This document shows positions 29,601 to 36,240 of a stretch of DNA of 64,000 nt, piece after piece; within the stretch, counting starts at the first letter, position 1, and the number at the start of each line of letters is the position of its first letter. The position numbers were made by a program, and so were the translations under genes. This stretch comes from Zelonia costaricensis (taxonomy: Eukaryota > Euglenozoa > Kinetoplastea > Trypanosomatida > Trypanosomatidae): the NCBI GenBank assembly GCA_030849075.1, contig JASAOO010003562.1, forward strand, positions 1 to 64,000. Reading direction: 5' to 3'. The notes below the pieces were generated by a model that did not search any database, had not been told where the DNA came from, and saw only the letters and a list, made by a program, of their open reading frames with translations.

Positions 29601-31182
29601 CAAGAATGGCGGCATTGCGGGGGTCCCAGCCGGACGCCGTGACGATGCGGTCGCGGCGCGACGTTGCCCGGCCCACCGGCAGCCCCATCACCGCCGCCGG
29701 CACGGTGGGGCCGTAGACGTCGAGGCCGTCCGTGTACAACGGCGCCGCGGCACCGGTGAAGCTGCCACGGCGGCTGCTGCTGCCAGCGCCCGTGCCGTGG
29801 CAGCCCTTGCGGCCGCCCTGCCGCCGCCGCCGTCCAGCCGTCGCCGCACCCGCACCCACGCCGTGAGCACCGACGATGCCGGCCTCCTCATCGACTTCGT
29901 CCACGCCGCCCTCTTCGCCGTCGTCCTCCTCGTCGTCCGTGTCGGACAGCGCCGCCTGCCGCACCGAAGCGTTGGGCGGCGTGGCAGCCCGCTCGCTGCT
30001 CGCGATGCTGTGCGTCGGGAAGGACGTGTTGGGCAGCGCTGCTGAGCCGCCCGAGAAGGGACGGGGCGGGCGCGGGGTGGACGACGCAGCCGTGCCGGCG
30101 CCGCCCGCGCCCCCGCCTCCCGTCGTCATCGCCGCGCCGAAGCCGCCACCGCCGCTGCCGAGCCCGGCGAACGTACCCAACATGCGGCGCCGCGTCTCTA
30201 GCGCCGTGTTCACCCGCAGCGGCGACAGCGCCGTCGCGTCGCTGCGGCCGATCCAGCTGTGCCCCTCCGCGTTGGCCACGAAGAAGAGCACGCGGTCGGT
30301 GGCGCAGCTGAGGGACAAGGCCGTGGGGGCCCCGGAGGCGGCTGCAGAGGGGCTGGAGCCGGAGACGGTGCTGCCCGCTCGGGGTGCCCCGGCAGCGGCG
30401 GCGACGGCACTCGTGTTGACGGGGCGGGGCGAGGTGTAGTGCCCGGCGCCGTAGCCGAGCGAGTCGGGCTGGACGCTGTGGTGGCCCATGGATTGCCCCA
30501 CGCCGGTGCCGTCCTCAGCGAACACCGATGGCGCGGCGGTCGGGGCCAGCGTGGGCGTCATCGCATCCTGTGACACGGCGCGGTGGTGCAGGCCGCGGGC
30601 AGTCGGTGGCCGCCACTCGTCACCGAGCACGTCGCCCCCGCCGCCGCCACCACCGGCGCACAGCACCGTGTGAAAGGGCAGAAGGGACTGCCCCCAGTGG
30701 AAGGTCGACGTGGCGTCCTGCCGCTGATGGAGCGAGTAGTAGGGTGGCGCGGCGGCACCCATGGACGACGACGCGGAGAGTAGCGTGGGGAGGCTGTACG
30801 GGTCGGCGTAGCGGCCTCCGCCGGCAGCACCACCGCGCGTCCCATTCGCTGCCGCCGCTGCCGCCGCGACCGTGGCGAGGTCGCCCAAGCCACCCATCGC
30901 GGAGAGGCGGCAGAGCGTGCGCAGGTGCTCGCGCGGCACGCACGACGGGGCCCCGGAGAGGTACGGAAGCAGGTCTGGCGGGATGTCCCCCGCCGACGGG
31001 CCACCGCCCCCGCGAACCGGCGAGGACGAGGCGACAGCACCGCCTGCAGAGGTCCCCGCCAGCGCCGCGCCGCCGCCGGAGACATGCGGAAAGACGCGGT
31101 CGAGCACGTAGTAGAGTCGCACCTGGCTCGACGTGGCCGTGGCGTAGATGCCGGTGTCCCCCGGCTGTTTGCTGAGCAGCAT
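23689..31182 (-). CDS. MIOS: MIOS/Sea4 orthologue, WD40 and RING subunit of the SEA/GATOR2 complex
   Basis: A 2497-aa protein; human MIOS is about 875 aa, and the excess is Ala/Gly/Ser-rich inserts. The first ATG is complementary to 31180-31182. WD40 blades near 687-760 include VACHPSQRYVATVG, IVQLWDVRMAARPVEH and YTSLCWSGSEPGVVLGTTRD, which follow the MIOS propeller. The solenoid ends with YVDETGDVQTSFGYAAAF at 2123-2140 and a WRSQYDLQ segment near 2166, both close to MIOS. The terminal zinc domain has C2391, C2393, C2423, C2428, C2436, C2439, C2459, C2462, H2464, H2467, H2470, C2481, C2486, C2488 and C2490. Known role: GATOR2 relieves GATOR1 inhibition of TORC1 when amino acids are present. 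Leucine-type TORC1 signalling is poorly described in trypanosomatids. High confidence in family. Confidence 0.82.
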   Translation of the reverse strand: MLLSKQPGDTGIYATATSSQVRLYYVLDRVFPHVSGGGAALAGTSAGGAVASSSPVRGGGGPSAGDIPPDLLPYLSGAPSCVPREHLRTLCRLSAMGGLGDLATVAAAAAAANGTRGGAAGGGRYADPYSLPTLLSASSSMGAAAPPYYSLHQRQDATSTFHWGQSLLPFHTVLCAGGGGGGGDVLGDEWRPPTARGLHHRAVSQDAMTPTLAPTAAPSVFAEDGTGVGQSMGHHSVQPDSLGYGAGHYTSPRPVNTSAVAAAAGAPRAGSTVSGSSPSAAASGAPTALSLSCATDRVLFFVANAEGHSWIGRSDATALSPLRVNTALETRRRMLGTFAGLGSGGGGFGAAMTTGGGGAGGAGTAASSTPRPPRPFSGGSAALPNTSFPTHSIASSERAATPPNASVRQAALSDTDDEEDDGEEGGVDEVDEEAGIVGAHGVGAGAATAGRRRRQGGRKGCHGTGAGSSSRRGSFTGAAAPLYTDGLDVYGPTVPAAVMGLPVGRATSRRDRIVTASGWDPRNAAILALGRQSGTVQLLDVEYAVGSMESTCCSSTTTSRRGSDDDTVEPLFVPTASGVVGGGGGGLGHRHIPYSGADHLSYKVIQQKAMQGPVSALDWMPQSHLTVVAARRRDGLGFYAELLDLRASHDGVTYLGAPPEVFAVPVYARGGNDGAAPCVLCSAEQVACHPSQRYVATVGTLRMRDIVQLWDVRMAARPVEHHVYTRAGYTSLCWSGSEPGVVLGTTRDGALRTHVFQEFATATRGGGRSGYDGAAGAALGSALASHHFPGSSANLQQAGSRGGGGGRSRRRRAATAHGTNSSSGAQHHRGGSGGDADGADRWGISGHGNLATSGCSGTEAEAEDDFLDDSVSFRSGFSGDGAGTTPSSITDGSNALVHVNVRAQSSQKSRLPSRVPAAAVGWVCHPLAASRKTAAAAAGAAAPILFTGQRASGAEAALLGPHGGDRLPPTSRRGAQLPGHRGAQGQSAADGGRAQDGFGNEAGAAGDAAAAAAAAADDDNAHGASGGDEAAVMARGCRTDLPQLLLLNSKNGELYTQVHNPRGSIVTILSSSTAFVAAGPNAFLTHASSAYKTASYVHEEAVLEQLACQATAVPISMMCGGSSGGAAEAASSLGGRVSGLGAHLGSSPVPVALDGSGAANMMVLMSGAVAATGTTAAAAGSGGGAVSGKAVHAGDGVGGGGGAGDGVQVSSTGSSATGGGGAVTTARVNGRPVDLIGLGLLDEEDEEEEDEDEAGRRGGSDVEAQRRGDAESNSGVVLQRAMAAGAAGLPSSSSSSSPSSSVAGRPSGAGTAAAAAGEGAVLAPRTASGLAAAAIAAPVPHRSRPLDSGNPSSLRPPLEAAMDRRTGERSPGAASTATVPAGAVAGSARSRPPSPPPPAASAPFSQSAPSSSGAGAAVVVAGRSVAAATSAAGVAAASASLPQELSFCEFHRLERTRHLWRRLRGGFACDPLRNLVVLLREGVDREAYATFLYGCCAAQLLFPAAVVTTGTPASSSAAQGGKTTSGMPAAAVANAFSFVLGAKCAVPGLLELLVSERGLRQQLGLTDACLSSRFRLSQHHHQLAAAAAADGGGAAAHAGPVAAGGTPTAYVPAGTPAGFGALGLQAPMLPSAMDHSSGPPGFPLNPFSAAAAGLRGARPPPPTTRSAGGAQPRLAAAGAGRASHAGGLGGSGHHHGGQRPTYPVAIGMLRQLTLQSMGWTAPPTSCLVDRPRASSPEQGSGTTASPPPASASASASASAASARRTHHAHGAAAHPAEHFFVQGDGIGQHSLQGALERRVAVLVFLDQFEEAAELLALHSGHNTQYPSVALTLSAARGRQTALMSLAAADCPGVTFWVHLMLTYVELIIQKQACSPSDADADAADAAESDSREAEGVGRFSRLFSLAEQRTVVLRLLERYPWLGLADKIALAAALLLPVRYHSGHLANLIEVLQALVQQQYRASVLPGSATGNAGGSSAPTAHSAAVAFPSSSSPPGSLVTVTQQPRPQPRTDAKRTPPPPLLSTAASSSPPPGSQHPTSAHSHHLDGGSPATLGHRFPSSATTGTGGAAHARADSQDSSRSDNTLVLASATAADSFAPINGCSLLLVTAVEGVSADCAALQRYVDETGDVQTSFGYAAAFGNLASSIVRGWREAYRRLLNDQGLAMWRSQYDLQCVKLHKAREEAEHHGSQAASLAAASAAAAAADRSSSSNRSAAADGPGASAEPGGLGSGRGSGGSLGTAVGLAGLVGGGGGTSTGPPGAVSAGGGARGDLAAGVGGAAGAGAAAALLGAGVPRPKGFPGGLGALGGDLGAAPGGASAAAMMSTQTAMMMERTLNRFAQTTGASATTCDRDRALMREAAAAETTSAAVAAGGAAPAGCEVLRRAVELRCNCGQAMHATAPSKSSISAMASTNMTRKQLIPCGNPECRQWQTPMCTVCGERMEHRATELPPDRFFAWCSVCLHGGHWCHLREWFSKHTKCAVENCPCHCCDNTHLS

Positions 31183-31206
31183 GACGCCCTCTGTTAACGT
31201 CACCTT

Positions 31207-31208
31207 CT
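31207..31208 (-). promoter_or_regulatory. Candidate spliced-leader acceptor AG for MIOS
   Basis: On the minus strand, CA-rich sequence ending in CACATAG sits 24 nt before the MIOS ATG, just after the CA array at 31225-31247. Inferred. Confidence 0.3.
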
Positions 31209-31224
31209 ATGTGTGTAGATGCGG

Positions 31225-31247
31225 GTGTGTGTGTGTGTGTGTGTGTG
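31225..31247 (-). repeat. (GT)n array, CA-type on the transcript strand
   Basis: A perfect 23-nt GT run about 42 nt upstream of the MIOS start codon. Confidence 0.9.
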
Positions 31248-32234
31248 GACTCGTGGTCAGACAACGCCGAGTAGCCCCTCTCCCCGGTGTGCCCACACAA
31301 GAAGGCGTGCGCGCACGCTGCCAGCGAGGGGGAGAAGGGAGGGAGGTGCGGCCAGGGCACCGTGAGAGCGGAACGCCGGCGAAGGAGGGCCGCTCGCGCG
31401 GCGTCGATAACGATAGGAGACGCGTAAGAAAACAAAGAGAAGGGCCTTAGCGCGGTGCAGTGCGGCAGAGCGGAAGGGAATGGCGAGCGAGGCGGATCGC
31501 CTCTCTCCCCTCCCGCACTTTAATGAGGCTCTAACAGTGTAGACACCCGAGCGGTGCGTTGGGTGGGAGCGGCAAGAGGCACACACACACTCTCTGGCGT
31601 GTGGTTTAGAAAAGTCCAGGCGTCAGTGGAGGGGGGGGAGGAGGCGGCGGCGGCGCGTTGTGAGGTGGCGTCGTCGAAGGCGCCGTACCGCGGCGAAGTG
31701 GGCGGGCACACACGAAGTTTGGGAGAGTGCAGGCGGTTGGTGGAGGTGGGAAGGTCGATAGTCTCGCAATAACTGCACGCACGCGCTTGCAAGGCCGTTC
31801 TGCATGTTGGCGACGGGTACGCGAACATCTCCGTCGCCTCGTTCCATCTCCATTGCCCCCCTCCCCCGGCACCTCTGAGATGGCCGCAGCGGGGCCACAG
31901 CGCGCCGTCGTGGTCGTCCTCGCTTCCCAGCTACACACCTAGAGCCGCCGCGCCACAAGGTGAGTCCCCCGCACTGGGGTGTGGGTTGGGGGGATGGGGG
32001 GGGGGGTGCTGCCGGGGAGCCAAACACGCAGAGGCGGCACGAACAGTACCGGTGCATAGATGCCGCCGCGCGAAGTGCTTGCGACGGAGCCCTCCCCCCC
32101 TCCCCCACCTTCCTTCTCTCCCAGCGAACGCGCTGATGGTGGTGCGCCTCTTGTGGGTATTGTTGGGGGAAAGGAATGGCTTTGTTTGGAGATCTCTCAG
32201 GAGATATGATGGGAAGAGAATCGGCTTGACGAGG

Positions 32235-32290
32235 CACACACACACACGCGCAGCTACAGACACACACACACACACACATACATACACACA
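32235..32290 (-). repeat. Interrupted (AC)n array, UG-type on the transcript strand
   Basis: Two AC runs (about 32235-32248 and 32261-32290) split by a short unique stretch, in the presumed 3'UTR of the BSD-domain gene. Confidence 0.85.
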
Positions 32291-32448
32291 GGCATACTCA
32301 CACGATGAACCTAGCAACGTATGCGCCCACACACACGCGCCCAAAGATGGCGCATTCAGCAGCAGTGCTGAGCTACTCACCTCTGTGCTCCATTTCCTCC
32401 CCTTACTTTGGTTTTAGGGACTTGCAATGCGACTCGATCAGCGCGATT

Positions 32449-32449
<1 letters not shown>

Positions 32450-32482
<33 letters not shown>
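32450..32482 (-). repeat. (AC)n array, UG-type on the transcript strand
   Basis: A perfect 33-nt AC run in the BSD-gene/MIOS spacer. Confidence 0.9.
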
Positions 32483-32483
<1 letters not shown>

Positions 32484-33278
32484 GCCTCTCCCACCTGCAC
32501 TGACCCTCACCATCCTCAACGCTTCTTTCCCCTCCCTTACTCAGACGTTCTTTTCTTAATGGGAGAATGGCGTGGCAGCGGTGCGACAACAGCGGCGGCG
32601 AGAGAGAACAAGGACGAGGACCTCATGAACCACGACGGAGGGGGGGAGGAGTAGGAGCGACGAGAAGGGACGAGAAGGAGGGGGGAAGGGCTGCGTTAAG
32701 TGAGGGAGGGGGGCGTAGGAGAAGACACGTATGAAGTAAGAGAGCAGGGAGATGGAGGAGGGGGGGGGCGCGGGAGTCGCACTGCAAGTGCACGGAGGGG
32801 GGAGGGAGGAGGTGAGGGGTGAAGCAATAGGCGAGGAGAACACTCTTGAGAGCACACGGCGCAGAATAAAAAGAAGAAGCGCGTGTGAGCGAAACAAAAG
32901 TGGGCGAAGCTACGAAGTGGGAAACAACGTCAATGCCGAGGGAGGGGGAGGGGGGGGCAGCAGCAAGCCGAAGAAGGTGAGCTCCTGGCACCGCCATGTG
33001 GCCCCCCAGGCACACACGAACAGACGCACCGCCGCGTGGCTGCACGACACAAGCAAAGCAAACACCCACGATCTTCTCAGAACACACACACAACACACAA
33101 GAATACACACATACGCTGATGCAACAACACAAGCACGCACAACAGGGGCAGAAGGAGAAGGGGGGAAGCAGGAGCAGAAGGCCTCCGCTGCGGCACAGTC
33201 GGGGAGGGAAGGAGGCGAAAGAGGGGGGAGGGAGGAGGAGGAGGAGGCACGAGACGGAAGCGCTGCTCGTGCGCATCA

Positions 33279-33299
33279 ACACACACACACACGCACACA
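33279..33299 (-). repeat. (AC)n array, UG-type on the transcript strand
   Basis: An AC run about 107 nt after the BSD-domain gene's stop codon. Confidence 0.8.
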
Positions 33300-33405
33300 T
33301 ACGAATCTACCAGTTTATGTACCAAGCCTTCGGTGCGTGAAGAAGGGATGTCTCAAGGACAACTTCACGGGTGAGGGGTATCCTGTCTGTTCTACGACGG
33401 GCGTG

Positions 33406-34971
33406 TCACTCCGCCGCCGCCCCCACGCTCTCCCACGCCTCCTCCTCCTCCTCGTCGGCACGGGCCGACACCGCCTCGCCGCTCACACTCTGCTCCCTCG
33501 AGCTGGCCGGCACCGCCTCAGGCCGCTGTGTCGCATCCGACTCTGGCGCGATCGCTGCGGCCGTGGCAGGTGGCGACGCTGGTGACGGGGCCGCAGATGC
33601 GGCCGCGGGAGAGGTGCCAGCGGCTGGGGTGCTCGCGGCGCCGGGGTCTGTGTGGCGAGCCGGGGTCAATGCCGCAGTCTTGGTCTTGGCGGGCGTGCCA
33701 GCCGCCGATGCTGCCTGCTCCGCCGGGACGGCAATGCCGTGGGTCTCGAGCGCCTCGGTGAGCTGCGCCACTCGCCGCCGCTCCTGCCGCAGCGCCTCTT
33801 GCAACTCCTGCACGAGGGCCTCCAGATTCGCCACCTGCTGCCGCGTCCCACGAGTGTACCGCGCGAGGTCCGCCGGGTCCACGTTCGCCGCGGTGTCCTC
33901 GTCATCGTCATCGTCGTCAAGGCTCCTGGAGAGGTCGGCGTCGCCCGCGACGACGTGGTTGAGCGCGTTGTCGATGCCCGTCACGAACCCGCTCGCCGCC
34001 GTCATCACGCGCTTGGCGAAGAGCGGCACGGCGACGAAGTCATCGTCGTTGTCCTCCACGCCGCCTGTTCGACTCGTCGGCGCCGGCGCGCCGGCTGCGG
34101 CCGACGGCGGTGTGGCGCCGCGCGGCTTGGCGGCTGGCGAGGTCTGCGCGCTCGCCGGGGAGGCGGAGGTGGATGGCGCGGCCGCGGTGCCGGGGGCAGC
34201 CGCAGCAGCGCCACCGGTGCCCGCTGGGGAGCGCTCCTGCGGTGCCCCACGGCGGCGCTGCGCCTCCGACACGCGCAGCTGCGTCAGGCGGAAGAAGTAT
34301 CGATCGAAGAAGTCGTCCTCGCTGACGCAGCCGTGGGCCGCTCCGTGCGGCGGTGGCGGCGGGGTGGTGCCAGACGCGGGTGACGGCCGCTCCTTCTCCG
34401 CCGGCAGCGGGGGCGGCGACGCGGGCGACGACGCGGACGGCGTCTCCCAGCGCCGCGAATCCGGCGTGGCCGGCGAGCCCGGCAGGCTCAGGCGTGGACT
34501 GACCGCGTCCCCGACGAGCGTCACGTAGCGCTGCAGCACCGACTCGTTGTAGTTCAGCAGCCGCTGGCGTGTTTCGTCGATGGGCTCGTCCGGGTACGCG
34601 CCGGCATCTGCGCCACGCTGCGGCGTCGTCCCGGTCGGGGCCTCCGCGGGGCTCGCGGGCTTCTGCTGCTGCCGGCGGTGCGTATTGGCGCTGCTGAGCG
34701 GGTTCACCTGCATCCATGCCGCGAAAGCGGCCCGCTCCTCCGACTGGATGGGCAGCGTGTACGTCGCGTCTGCCTCCTGGAGGCGCCGCAGCAGCGCGTT
34801 GGGCAGGGGCATGTCGGCCACGGTCTGGCCCAATGCCTCGTCGCCGGCGTAGACGTCCCCGCGCCCGACGACGTCGGTGGCCATGTGCCCGAGATAGTCC
34901 ATGAACCCGGCCGACTCGGACTTCAGCGCCTCCGCGAAGTCCGTGAAGTCCTGCGTCAGCATCGACCACAT
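33406..34971 (-). CDS. BSD-domain protein, BSDC1-like
   Basis: A 521-aa protein beginning MWSMLTQDFTDFAEAL at the ATG complementary to 34969-34971. The N-terminal amphipathic helix, the middle segment with LLNYNESVLQRY, and the end motif EDDFFDRYFFRLTQLRVSEA near residue 216 fit a BSD domain, whose hallmark is an aromatic YFF/YFYRV-type end. Two low-complexity linkers rich in Ala/Pro/Ser/Thr flank an acidic DDDDDEDTAAN patch and a coiled-coil-like stretch RQQVANLEALVQELQEALR. The extreme C-terminus is acidic with a single Trp, as in BSDC1. BSD proteins include TFIIH p62 and DOS2/BSDC1-type proteins; the function of the latter is poorly defined. Family moderately sure, function unknown. Confidence 0.65.
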   Translation of the reverse strand: MWSMLTQDFTDFAEALKSESAGFMDYLGHMATDVVGRGDVYAGDEALGQTVADMPLPNALLRRLQEADATYTLPIQSEERAAFAAWMQVNPLSSANTHRRQQQKPASPAEAPTGTTPQRGADAGAYPDEPIDETRQRLLNYNESVLQRYVTLVGDAVSPRLSLPGSPATPDSRRWETPSASSPASPPPLPAEKERPSPASGTTPPPPPHGAAHGCVSEDDFFDRYFFRLTQLRVSEAQRRRGAPQERSPAGTGGAAAAAPGTAAAPSTSASPASAQTSPAAKPRGATPPSAAAGAPAPTSRTGGVEDNDDDFVAVPLFAKRVMTAASGFVTGIDNALNHVVAGDADLSRSLDDDDDDEDTAANVDPADLARYTRGTRQQVANLEALVQELQEALRQERRRVAQLTEALETHGIAVPAEQAASAAGTPAKTKTAALTPARHTDPGAASTPAAGTSPAAASAAPSPASPPATAAAIAPESDATQRPEAVPASSREQSVSGEAVSARADEEEEEAWESVGAAAE

Positions 34972-35396
34972 GACTGCAACTGTCCTGCTCGGGCTCGCGT
35001 GTGTGTGGAAGGCAGCGTGCCGGAGCGCCGAGGTGGGCGGGGGGGAAGGCAAGAGCAGAGTGCGCAGGGCGATGGCGATGAGGTCACTCAGCGAGCCAGG
35101 TCGTGTAGCGGGCCTGTCTGTGTGTGTGGGTGGGTAGGCGTGTGTGAGATGCTTCGTGTATCTGCGCCACGCGCCTGAGAGGAAGCTAGGGGTGGAGAGG
35201 TGGTGGACGAGGCGGGAAAGCTAAAGGGCAGTAGTGGTTGTTCTACAAAGGCGCGGCAACGCGTGTGTTTGCGTTAGTGTATGAGCTGGACGAGGGCACG
35301 GGATGGGGAGTGGGGGGTTGTGTGGGTTTGTCGTAGTGCGGAAGGGGAGGGGGAGACGTCGAGGGCTAGCAGCGACGGCAGTGTCGGTGAGTGGAA

Positions 35397-35446
35397 GTGT
35401 GTGAGTGTGTGTGTGTGTGTGAGTGTGTGAGTGTGCGTGCGTGTGT
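35397..35446 (-). repeat. Imperfect (GT)n array, CA-type on the transcript strand
   Basis: A 50-nt GT-rich run with GA and GC interruptions, about 430 nt upstream of the BSD-domain gene's start. Confidence 0.85.
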
Positions 35447-35792
35447 TCGTGTGCTCTCGGGAAGTGTAGGAGGCAGGGCGTCGCGAAGAAAAGAGTGGAT
35501 ATAAAGGCGGCAGCGCTGGTGGAAAGCAGAAGAAGCAAGTGAGCTGATGGCGCGATCGACTAACGGGTGTGAGAGGCGGCGACATCGGGGTCGCGAAGCG
35601 TGTGCAGGGAGAGAGAAACCAAAGGGGGGGTGGGGGGGTGAGCCGGGAAGTGCGCGTGCGCGTTGGTAGGGCGCTAGAAGCCGGGTTGGCATGGCCGTGC
35701 AAGGTGCGTCCTCGACGGCGCCACCGAGGGCGACAGCACGTAGAGGGGGGAAGGGGGGGCACCGCCGCACGAGGCAACTGTGTACGGTGTCT

Positions 35793-35820
35793 ACACACGC
35801 ACACATACACACACACACAC
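35793..35820 (-). repeat. (AC)n array, UG-type on the transcript strand
   Basis: An AC-rich run with CG and AT interruptions, about 420 nt after the cullin stop codon. Confidence 0.85.
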
Positions 35821-36197
35821 CGTGTGCTCAGCACGCACAGCTCTCACATTGAAAGTCCACAGCGAAGGTGGAGTCGGCACGGAGCTCTGCTCGCTTTGGC
35901 GCGATACGTGCATATTGGGTTGCTGCGAGGAAAACGAAAACCGCCAGCAGCTGCTTCTTCCAAACGTCGCGGCAAGTTGATGCTGCGTGTCTCTAGATTT
36001 GCGTGAGCGTTGCACTTCCTTCTGAGTATGCACAGGGCGACTGTGCCGCTTCGCCGCACACGCCGCGCGCTGCGGCTCCTCGGGATCTCTCGTTATCGTC
36101 ATTACGAGGCAGCAGCTTCACACACCGAACCCATCTCTCCAACCTCAACGCCACCTCCCCGACGAGGTGCGGGAGTGCGCCGCGGCTCGGTCCCGAG

Positions 36198-36225
36198 ACA
36201 CACACACACACGCACACCCACACAC
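36198..36225 (-). repeat. (AC)n array, UG-type on the transcript strand
   Basis: An AC-rich run starting about 16 nt after the cullin stop codon. Confidence 0.85.
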
Positions 36226-36240
36226 CAGCGCATGGTGCGA

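Larger units (their letters stand above)
31183..33405. other. 2.2-kb spacer between the BSD-domain gene and MIOS
   Basis: The longest gene-free stretch in the window. In transcript order, UG arrays (33279-33299, 32450-32482, 32235-32290 and weaker AC runs at 33085-33115) follow the BSD-gene stop. Purine-rich plus-strand blocks lie at 32635-32770 and 32940-32960. A CA array (31225-31247) then comes just before the MIOS ATG. An ATG-initiated 102-codon minus-strand frame at 31520-31828 has mixed composition, but I see no clear acceptor in front of it, so it is not called a gene. Confidence 0.55.
34972..36240. other. Spacer between the cullin gene and the BSD-domain gene
   Basis: No gene seen. 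In transcript order, UG arrays (36198-36225 and 35793-35820) follow the cullin stop. A CA array (35397-35446) and polypyrimidine stretches (complement of 35340-35355 and 35620-35642) precede the BSD gene. A short GT run at 35115-35127 lies nearer the ATG. Confidence 0.6.

Noticed and set aside
31520..31828. A 102-codon ATG-initiated minus-strand frame in the largest spacer.
   Set aside because: No clear polypyrimidine tract and AG on the coding strand upstream, and no recognisable motif. Kept as a finding to check rather than a gene.
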